A stretch of 64,000 nt of DNA from Mangifera indica. Lineage: Eukaryota > Streptophyta > Magnoliopsida > Sapindales > Anacardiaceae. The position numbers and the translations under genes were made by a program. Where the stretch lies: positions 6,735,488 through 6,799,487 of the forward strand of contig NC_058140.1 in NCBI RefSeq assembly GCF_011075055.1. The letters are read 5' to 3'. Shown piece after piece: positions 55,621 to 64,000 of this stretch (position 1 is the first letter of the stretch; the number at the start of each line of letters is the position of its first letter). The notes under the pieces were generated by a model. The model saw only the letters and a program-made list of their open reading frames with translations. It made no database searches and was not told the origin of the DNA.

Positions 55621-57634
55621 GAGAATGAATCCAACATGATGAGAACATAATGAAATATGTTGGAGGTTATAAACACTTAGTTAAAATTCTTTCTAGAATA
55701 ATATTTGAGAGATTTATCCAACTTTTGAATGAACATTATGGTATTGATCCAATCAGAAACTACATTCAACTATGTATGAAACTAAGAAGAATTAAGCTTG
55801 ACTGGCCTGTAAAGAAAAAAAGTAATGAAGATGTCCAAGGCCTTATTGACATGTCTTAATACTTCCAGAAATGTATTATTGTTTTTGTTACATATACCCT
55901 GATCAGGACAAGAAGAAAAAGAAGAAATTAGTGAAGTGAAAAAGGAATCTGATTGGGAAGACTTAATTAATTTCAATAATGATGCATTCTATATTGCTGA
56001 TGAATGGCTTGTGGAGACAAAGAGAGGGTTCTTGATTGGGGTGACTTTGAGGGAAACTAGATGATGATATTCCTTTTAATAAGGTAGAGTTCGAGGATAT
56101 GTCACTTATTATTATGATATAAATAGTTTGTAGTTTGAAGATCTTATTATGGATGGTGAAAATTATTTAGGACCATTTTTTGACAATATCCCCATTAATC
56201 TGTTTAAGTGGCTTCTTAATTTTCCTTTATAGCCTTTAACATCATCAAATGGTACAAGATCGATCTAAGAGGGGAATGCTGTAAAACTTGGTAACATTTT
56301 TCATGACAAAAAATACTTAAAAGATATTATGGACCAATTTGCTTTGGAGAAAGGATTTCAATACAAAGTGCTTAAGTCTAACATAGGGCGATAGAAGATT
56401 AAATGATATGATGAAAAATGCCAATGGTATCTAATGGCAAGTAGAGTCAAATCCAGTTAAGTATTTCGAATTGATAAAATGAATGCAACCCACACATATT
56501 CAATTGATCAGATAATGCCACATCACAAACAAGCTAAGGCTCAGGCTTTAAGTCAATTAATGAGGTCAAAGTTTGTATTGATTGATTAAATTTATCAACC
56601 TAAAAAGATCATTATCGACATCGCTGACAGATATAAAATTGACATTACATATTTACAGCTTGTTTGCCAAGAAATTGGGCTTTAAATTCACTAAGGGGCT
56701 CACTGGAAGAATCATTTATGCTTTCACCTGATTATTGCTATAACTTAGAACGTGCTAATTTAGGAACTGTGACAGCTATAGAAACAAATGATGAACATCA
56801 ATTTAGGTATTTTTTCATTGCATTGGGATATTCTGTCTATACATTTAAATAATATATTCGACCTATTATTTGCATTAACGTCACTTCCTTTAAAGGTCAA
56901 TATCTTAAACATTTATTCCTTGCGGTAGGTCTCGATGGTAACAACCAAATATACCTAATTGTTTTCGGTATTGGTAAAAAAGAAGATCATAACATATAGT
57001 GTTGGCTTCTAACGAAGGTTGAAGAATGCATCAATGAAATCCTAGAGTTGGTAATAATCTCAGATCAATATCATATTATATACTCTACAATAGCTGAAGT
57101 CTTTTTAGATGTATACCATAGGTATTGTTGCCATCACCTTTTTTGTAACATGTGATCAAAGCATAAATAGGACTCATAGGTATTGTGCTTACACATGTAT
57201 AAATTTTGATAATGAAGTGTTTATATTATTTATAAACTTGCATGTTGTGTGTTTATATTAGAAAGTTGCAAAGTCATATATAGAAACAAATTTTGAGGCA
57301 TTGATGAGATCTTTTGATGCGGTGCATCCTTAAGTTAGAGCTTACCAATGTGAGGTAGGGTTTCATTGATAAAGTAAGGCACATTTTCTAGGGAATTGGT
57401 ATAATATAATGACAACAAACATTATAGAGTCATTTAATGCTCTCGTAAAAAATGTACGAGGATTGCTCATCACGATACTCATTGAATTTATTCAGGGCAC
57501 ATTACAACAATGGTTTTTTGAGAGAAGAAACCATACAAGTACATATGAAGTTAATACTAATTGTATATCAAAAAGTTGTTGAAAAGGTTCAATATAAAAA
57601 ACTCGAAAAGAGGACTTTTGCCTTTTACTTATAG
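55621..57634 (+). pseudogene. mudrA-type MULE transposase, broken
   Basis: The exon begins after GTTTCCAAG at 55,620. MKYVGGYKHLVKILSRIIFE and RFIQLLNEHYGIDPIRNYIQ (PB1-like region) are at 55,650-55,770. FDKKYLKDIMDQFALEKGFQ-like text (about 56,300-56,370) and KCQWYLMASRVKSS (DNA-binding region) follow. Next are HTYSIDQIMPHHKQAKAQAL and YQPKKIIIDIADRYKIDITY (56,590-56,650), and RANLGTVTAIETNDEHQFRY. The catalytic start ICINVTSFKGQYLKHLFLAV (Asp of ICIDGTxLKG changed to Asn) and DGNNQIYLIVFGIGKKED come next, then LVIISDQYH. The later text includes MTTNIIESFNALVKNVRGLL and TLQQWFFERRNH. The SWIM zinc finger is missing. Many stops. Confidence 0.85.
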
Positions 57635-58376
57635 TTTTCATCTTTCTAAAGATATGGGTCCAAAGATTGATAAAGAATAACAACAGATGTATAATATACC
57701 TTGTACTTCGGTTGTGAGTAGACTCATGTATGCAATGCTATGTACAAAACCTAATATAGTTTATGTTGTGAGTGTTATGAGTAGATATCAAGCTAATCCA
57801 AGGAAAAGATATTGGTTAATAGTGAAATCAATCCTTAAGTACTTAAGAAAAACTAAGGATCTTGTTATAAGTTATGGATGTTAAGAGTTAAGCATTTAGG
57901 AATACTTTGACTTTGATTTCCAATCAGATGTTGATGATAGAAAGTTTACATCATGATTCATTTTCATATATAATAGGGGTACGTTTAGTTGAAAGAGTTT
58001 CAAACAATCAACCACGATTGGTTCTACTATAGAGCCTGAATATATTGTTGCTTCAGAAACAATAAAAGAGATATTATGGATATGCAAGTTCGTATATGAA
58101 GTTGGTGTGATTCCAAACATAGCTTATCCGATAATTATGTTTGTGACAATACTAGTGCTATTACATAGGTAAAAGAACCAAGGGCGCACAAGAAGTCCAA
58201 ACATATTCAACAAAAAATATCACATTTTAAAAGAATTTATTAAAACTAGAGAGATAAAATACATAAGACATTGTCCGTAGACAATGTTGCTAGCCTATTG
58301 ACTAAGGCGATGATACTGAAGCAACTAGACCATCATCTTAAGAAGACGGGCATGCGATACAACAATAAATGACTTT
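57635..58376 (+). pseudogene. Copia RNase H region, family C2-like, broken
   Basis: FHLSKDMGPKIDKE, then MYNIPCTSVVSRLMYAMLCT and KPNIVYVVSVMSRYQANPRK, followed by ILKYLRKTKDLVISYG (57,720-57,880). Further on are FDFQSDVDDRKFTS, KSFKQSTTIGSTIEPEYIVA, KFVYEVGVIPN, KYHILKEFIKTREIKYIR and LEQ..HHLKKTGMRYNN-like text. These are the RT-to-RNase H connection and RNase H of copia pol. Stops and shifts are frequent. It joins the MULE at about 57,635 and ends just before an LTR. Confidence 0.82.
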
Positions 58377-58393
58377 AGTGCAAATGAGAGTTT

Positions 58394-58930
58394 TGTTAGT
58401 TTATGTCCTAAGAATCATTTGTGTTGTCGGTTTTAGAATGCTTTATCATGTATATACATATGTAATAATTTTATGAATTAAAGAAATGGTTCTTTTGTTT
58501 ATATGAATAAACAACTTCCTTTATTTGCATTAATTTAAAGTTTGTACGTAAACTATCCAAATGATTCACTTGATATATAAACTAAATCATCGAATTGTTC
58601 CCTACGGTCATAAATTAATTGGCTAATAACTTTACATAGTAGACATACTGAATACTTTCATTGAATATCATGAGATGATATTAGTATAGACAATGATGAC
58701 GCCTATGTCGTTAGGGCACTAGTATGGATTAACAATTAGAAAACCATTTTTGATATCCATTTATTTGATTCAAATCGAGTTCTGGAGTGAACATAAATAA
58801 ATATTGGAAACCAAAATCTCTGGCCAGAGTATAATGAAAGTCATACAAAAGATGCTCGTGATAACGTGTTCCAAATATATCTTACCACTGAGATTATAGT
58901 TTGTAAATTTTAGTGTTTGGTTATAAATGC
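58394..58930 (+). mobile_element. Copia 3' LTR, family C2, truncated
   Basis: It starts TGTTAGTTTATGTCC after a purine-rich CAAATGAGAG and aligns with the 5' LTR at 41,101 for about 540 bp. Relative to that copy about 300 bp are deleted at 58,745. Similarity stops near 58,930, so about half of the LTR is missing. It belongs to the same family as the 41-48 kb element but cannot be its partner LTR without assuming later rearrangement. Confidence 0.7.
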
Positions 58931-59029
58931 TACTCCAAATCTTGTGAGGTTGGAGTATATACATTGAGACTAAGCAAAATTTTCTTATAAATTTTGTGAA
59001 CAAGTTAAAGAAACAAATCATGTTAGGAA

Positions 59030-59450
59030 TCCGCATGGTGCGATTTGGTGTGATTTAAGAATTTTTTTCAAACCAAACTAAGAAAAACGGTTAAGAAAAA
59101 TTTCAAATCAAATTAAACTATCTTAGATTTCAGATTAAACTGAACCAAAGTGAAAAAAATACGTTTGATACAATTTGAATTGCGGTATAAATCTATTAAA
59201 AATCTTTGGCTTTTAAATATATCGTATTTAATAAATAATAATAAAATTATAGATATATGAAAAATAAAATAAATACATAAAATAAATATAAAATACATAT
59301 ACAATAAATATTTTAAAATTTATTAACTTAAGTCAAATCAACTTATAAATCAATCTAAATTAAATAGTAGTTTTTAAATAATTTAATTTGATAATATAAT
59401 TTGAATTGAATTACAAACACCTAAAATCATGCACTAAACCAACTATATCT
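59030..59450. repeat. AAACCAAAC/AAATCAAATTAAA-rich degenerate repeat
   Basis: It opens GGTGCGATTTGGTGTGATTT, then AAACCAAACTAAGAAAAACGG, and continues with many TTAAACTGAACC-like phrases. This style of degenerate GGTTTGGTTT/AAACCAAACC block is common as old DNA-transposon debris in plant intergenic DNA. No family is assigned. Confidence 0.35.
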
Positions 59451-59886
59451 TAGATCAACTTTTTTAATGTTGATGGACAGACACCTGCAAAGCATAAATG
59501 CATCTTTAGCCCCACAAGGTAAAAAAGGACCCAAGATTAAGTGCATCTTTATCACAAAAGAAAGAAAAATAAAATGCATAAGGTTTGGTCAAACATGATT
59601 ACATTAACAATATGACTTTCTCTTGTTTACATTGATCAATGCGGCATGATAATATTATCTCGATCAGTCTTTGATTCTTTCTAGGCTAATCACATAGTCA
59701 CATAGCAAATCAATCAGTTAAATATACATTTACTTGATAAATTAAAATAAATATGTACTATAAAAATTGAGTAGATAAAATGAATTAAAGCCCATACCAT
59801 TTATTCAACCACTACCTTTGCCAAGTCTAATTAATTATTTAAGCAAAGTATGTGTTGGATAATTTTAAGCATGCCAAAGTGAATTC
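59451..59886. other. AT-rich DNA, nothing recognised
   Basis: No coding frame and no repeats that I can support. The imperfect direct repeat ATGCATCTTTAGCCCCACAAGG / AGTGCATCTTTATCACAAAAG (59,498-59,560) is short and weak. Confidence 0.5.
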
Positions 59887-60942
59887 TGTAAATTCTATAG
59901 ACTAAAAAACATACATGGATTTCTAATTTTGTTCACGTTGTTAATTGGAACATAATACAAGGGTCTGATGTGAGTCAATTTCCATGACATCTTTTGCTCA
60001 AGTACTACAACCCAGACATTTTTTTGTGCTTTGGTTTTTGGGAGAAGAAGAAGATTTAACACTTCATATCTAAAAATTGTGTTAACTAAGAAAGGGGAGG
60101 CAGTTTTTTGGACATTTATATAAGTTTCAATTAGTAATAACTCTCCTTCCAACTACCCTTGGCAATTAATGTAAGCATCAGATTCGAGTTAACCCATCAT
60201 GGGTCTCACTCAAATATGGCGGAAAACCTAAACCAAATACTCAATCACAGAAATCTCATACAACAATAGGTTTCATACTCGTAAATGTGTCATGCAACCT
60301 CGCGAGCAACCTATATTTAAGAGCTAAATACTATGCATCTGTTAGGAATAACATAGCCACAATAACCCAAATAAAGTATAATAAAGCTTTAGGCTTGTAA
60401 TACCCTAAACTTACTTAATAACATTAGCACCTTTTAATCCCTCATTTATCATTGTGTTATTTTCTTATGTATCCATGATCAAGTTCATTCTCTTATATGA
60501 GTGACATGATTGACTGGTCAATAGACACGTAATATAATAAATCTTCCTTTTCTACTTGAAATATTCAATTTAAACTTAGTTGTTTTTCTAGTCATGTTCC
60601 ATAGACCAAATTGTGTGTGGCCATAAGTATCAAGCAAAGATAGCAACACTAAGAGTAGACATCGAATAACAGTAAAAAGTCAAAGGATACCAATATGAGG
60701 TAAACCTCATAAAGTCTCAGACAGTGAGGAAGTTGGGATTTATCCTCTGGCTATTTCAAATGGTCGTCTTACTAATACACACATGGTATGAATTATGTGC
60801 TATAGTATGTAATCTCCAAAAATGTCATTATTTCAACACTGTACAAATATTAGTTTAGTTGTTACACCCAACACCTAACTTGAGTTCTTAATTATCTTCA
60901 TACTTATAGGTATTTATTCATATTAAGAATTAACATCTGGCA
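59887..60942 (-). mobile_element. Copia LTR, family C3, copy B (3' LTR on minus strand)
   Basis: It aligns throughout with copy A (49,031-49,933) in the same orientation. On the minus strand it begins TGCCAGATGTTAATTC at 60,942. The internal region of a copia element follows to the right, so this is its 3' LTR. The left end (TGTAAATTC) is inferred from the copy A boundary. Confidence 0.7.
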
Positions 60943-63900
60943 TTTTCAAATGTATCTATCTATGACCTCCTTTTGATTAATCATCGAGGCGATATTTTAA
61001 CTTTGAAAAATCTTTTCTTAAGAAATTTGCCTCCCATTGGCATGCTTTCTCAACGCCACTTCTATCAAGAATAATATCTTATCTTTGCTTGCTCTTTTAA
61101 CACCAAAGATGACTGCTCATATGAGTGAGCCAATTTTTAACTTGTGTAACATTGTAATCTTGTTGAGCTAAAAACGATATGTATACAATAAAAAACCTAA
61201 AAATTTTAGGATGCAAGGTTTAAAACAAATGAACTTGAATTCGTGATTTTCGATGTTGTGCCACCAATATAATATATATAAACTCAACTACTTATCAATT
61301 ACAATCTATGCAATCAAGAAATTTAACATGAGAAAGATTTACATTTCTTGAAACAAGTTCGGTCAAAAGATCAGTGACCATCTGATATGTAAAATTATAT
61401 TCTACACTCATTTCCCTTTTGGAAATGATGTTTCTTAAAACATTGTGTCTATTGTTGATGTGTTTGGTTATTTTATGAAACTTGGGATCTTTCATAAAAG
61501 TTATATCATCATGGTTATGTCAACGGGGAACTATTGTTTCAACAATATTGTCCTATTTACACAAATTTAGAAAAATCTTCTTAACTAAATAGTTTCTTGC
61601 ACAATCATTGAACAGGCTATATACTTGGCCTCTATTATAGATAAGGCTAGCATATCTATTTCTTGTCGCTTGAAGATATGAGCCCTTTTAGGGTAAGAAA
61701 ACATAGCTAGAAATTGATTTGCGTTGGTTTAAATCACTTCCCCAATTGGAATCTCAATAGCCGATCAAATGTAAATTTAATCCTTAATCATATAAACAAT
61801 AATCTACAGAGTTTTTTAGATATATCACTATCCTCTTGATATTCTTTCGGTGTTCTTTTTATTATTTGACTCATATCGACTAACCAACCTGATAACTAAA
61901 AATAAATGTCTGGACATATACGTATAATACTATACATAATACATCTGATGATATTTGAATAGGCAACTATTGACATTTTTCTGCTTTCATCTTGAGTTTT
62001 TGGACATATCTTTCTCCTCAATAATTCACCATTTGATACAAGAGTATTAACGGGTTCATAGTTCACATTATTGAATCGTTCTAGAATCTTTTGAATATAA
62101 TGCTCTTATAACAGAGTCAAAAGTTTTTTTAGACAATCCTTATAAATTTTAATTCACACACATAATCTACTTTACCCATATCCTTCAAGTTAAAAACATG
62201 GAGAACCGTCTTTTGACTATCATCACTTACTTTAAATCATTTCTAGTTATCTACATATCATCACATACAGAGATAGAATTGTAAATTCATCATCAGATTA
62301 TGTCACATAGAAATAGTGATCTTGATTAATTATCTTAAATTCATAAGACATTATAATCTTATGAAATTGCAAGTACCATTATCTGGATAACTGTTTTAGG
62401 TTATATGACGTTCTTGAAGCTTATACAGTTTGCACTTCTTTCCTATAACAACGAGATCTATATGTCACTTTATGTAGATTTATTTGTCAAGTTATTCACT
62501 AAAGAAAGTTTTCTTAATTTTTATTTGATACAATTTTAAATTCAAATGTATTATTATAGCTAGAATCAAACAAATTAAAAGAAATCTTGTGATTGGTAAA
62601 ACCTTTTTCTTCACAATCTGTACCTACTCATTGGGTATAATTATTCGCCATAAAGCCAAATTGTATCTATTTATTGAGTCTTCCATCTTATGATCGATTC
62701 AGGGAATCCATTTGTTCCTAATGAGTTTTCGATTTGATAGTGAGCCAACCAAATTTCAGACTCAGATTGTTTCTACGTATTTCATCACTTCTTTCAATGC
62801 ATCTTGCCATTTTTTTTCTTATCAAGGGATGAGATAACTATTTTAATAAATTTAGGCTTTTCATCATCTTGGGAAGTGGTTATGAAAACCTCGTTTTCAA
62901 TTTTAAAACGCTAATAGGATACATTTAGACGTTTACTCTTATGCAATTGAAGATCAATGTTCCCACTGTCTGAAATAGATTAAAGCTTAATCTCATACTC
63001 TTACTAGGTTAAGATGGATGAAACAAGCAATTGAGGATCATTGCTCCCACTATTCAAAATAGGTTGGAGCTCAATTATATTTGCTCCACTATTTGGAACA
63101 AGTATAAGTATTATCTCTTAGGACTAAACTAATGGTCGATAAGATATAGCTATCCTTATTCTTCTCTCATCTCATATAGATGAAACCTTTATCAATATCA
63201 TATCTATTAGAAAAAATATTCTCTATGAATATAGCATCTCTTGATACAATTTTAGTTAATCTTCCATCATAATTCTCCCTAATGAACATATGCCTTTTAG
63301 AGTGTTCAACATATTTTATAAAGGTACATCCCTTTTTTCTCAGTCATAAGTTTTTCAAATTCATAGGAAAAGTCATGGATAAACACTCCTAACCACTAAG
63401 GTTACAATTTATTAACTCTGGTTTTCTACCTGTCTATAACTCATAGGAAGTGGAAACAACTAATTTAGTAGGCACTTCGTTAAGTACATAGACAAATATT
63501 ATTACAAAGTGACGTTGATGTTTTGCTTGTGCCATCATTAACCTAACCGTTTCTAATAAAGTTCAATTCCTCTTCTTCACTACACCATTTTGTTACGGAG
63601 TTCTTATAATTATTAGTTGTCATGTTATTCCTTTTTCATTACTTAGTTCCTTAAACTTTTTAGACAAATATTAGAGACTTTAATCAGTTCTTAAAACTTT
63701 TATCTATTTTGTCTAATTGATTCTCAATCTCACTTATATTGTCTAAAAACAGTCTATTGTTTCTAACTTTTAGAAGATCAAGCAAACAAGACTGAATTGA
63801 GTATAGTCTTCAATAAAAGTAATGAAATATAAGACACTATATCTAACTTTACATTTTTAGAAACACTTATATACCTAAGTATATAAATTGCAAACAAAGT

Positions 63901-64000
63901 TAGGCTCTTATAGCTTTGTCAAATGGTTTTCTAGTAGTTTTTCCAATTGGATAATGCTCACACATAGGTAGTTTTATTTATATGAAAGTTCGTAATAAAC
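60943..64000 (-). pseudogene. Copia pol (RNase H, RT, integrase), minus strand, runs off the window
   Basis: Reading leftwards from the window end, YTPXQNGVVKKRNXTL-like text lies at about 63,605-63,535 (integrase, normal TPQQNGVVERKN). The Gly-Tyr-Pro segment and RT follow in very degraded form between about 63,400 and 62,000. RNase H ends the polyprotein with NPKFHKITKHINNRHNVLRN and ISKREMSVEYN, then QMVTDLLTELVSRNV (61,490-61,310). This corresponds to the KFH.RTKHI.I..HF and QVADLLTK motifs. Frames are broken every 30-60 codons. Integrase N-terminus, protease, gag and 5' LTR would lie to the right of the window. Confidence 0.7.

Larger units (their letters stand above)
54166..57634 (+). 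mobile_element. MULE with mudrA, right end missing
   Basis: The left end GGAAAATTAAAATAAATGCCC lies inside the G1 LTR. It is followed by CTAAACAAAAATGTC-like text, as in the other MULE copies. The body has a tandem repeat array and a plus-strand mudrA relic. The right end is lost: at about 57,635 the sequence changes within a few bases to copia RNase H. It lacks the Ulp1 cargo. Confidence 0.6.

Noticed and set aside
52427..58376. Possible pararetrovirus or other viral reverse transcriptase
   Set aside because: All RT, integrase and RNase H motifs in the window match Ty1/copia, Ty3/gypsy or LINE elements. No movement-protein or coat-protein motifs were seen.
41101..58930. LTRs at 41,101 and 58,394 as the pair of one copia element
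   Set aside because: Same family and orientation, but the 41-kb element ends in early RT at 48,004 and the DNA between contains elements of both strands. The RNase H piece at 57.6 kb may come from the same element only if several later insertions and deletions are assumed.

Overview
This is nuclear DNA from a flowering plant, most likely a eudicot. The base composition is strongly AT-rich. One gene has plant-type GT/AG introns. Nearly everything else is decayed plant transposable-element DNA: Ty1/copia (including the SIRE lineage), Ty3/gypsy chromovirus, an L1-type LINE, and MULE DNA transposons of the kind that carry a Ulp1-like protease. I cannot name the species. There are no bacterial features, CRISPR arrays, rRNA or tRNA genes that I can support.

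Layout. 1-75 may be the last codons of a gene that enters from the left. 0.1-2.9 kb is mostly unassigned, with two exon-like relics on the minus strand near 1.3-1.6 kb. 3.4-5.6 kb is an LTR-like block carrying a 33-bp tandem array. 7.1-8.5 kb is a gypsy LTR followed by a primer-binding site. 10.3-11.7 kb is a minus-strand copia 3' end, and a second LTR of the same gypsy family follows at 11.7 kb. 13.07-20.64 kb is a decayed SIRE-type copia: gag-pol, a spacer, a second envelope-position ORF and a 3' LTR. 21.3-22.4 kb is another minus-strand copia relic. 22.4-23.66 kb is a degenerate minisatellite interrupted by a block that looks like organellar (probably mitochondrial) DNA.

23.87-36.89 kb reads as one roughly 13-kb MULE. 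It contains a head-to-tail duplication of about 4.9 kb. Each duplicate carries a DUF1985-Ulp1 protease gene on the plus strand, and the mudrA transposase lies on the minus strand at the right. Both protease copies are broken, and their catalytic residues are damaged in complementary ways. The inferred right end of the MULE lies only about 150 bp upstream of the one intact gene. That gene, at 37,039-39,600, has six exons and encodes a 291-residue SAM-dependent methyltransferase of the plant At1g69526/METTL7-like type with a plastid-type N-terminus.

40.25-41.1 kb is a LINE reverse-transcriptase relic cut by the 5' LTR of a copia element (41.1-48.0 kb). A second MULE fragment sits in that copia's leader. 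48.0-52.4 kb holds minus-strand copia relics. 52.43-54.17 kb is a gypsy 3' end with polypurine tract and LTR, interrupted by a third MULE (54.17-57.63 kb) that contains a 147/117-bp tandem array and mudrA. 57.63-58.9 kb is another copia 3' end. 59.9 kb to the window end is a minus-strand copia element that runs off the right edge.

Apart from the methyltransferase, no reading frame is intact. The window is a nested record of insertions around one housekeeping-type gene. All homology calls are from reading translated motifs, and nothing was searched against a database.
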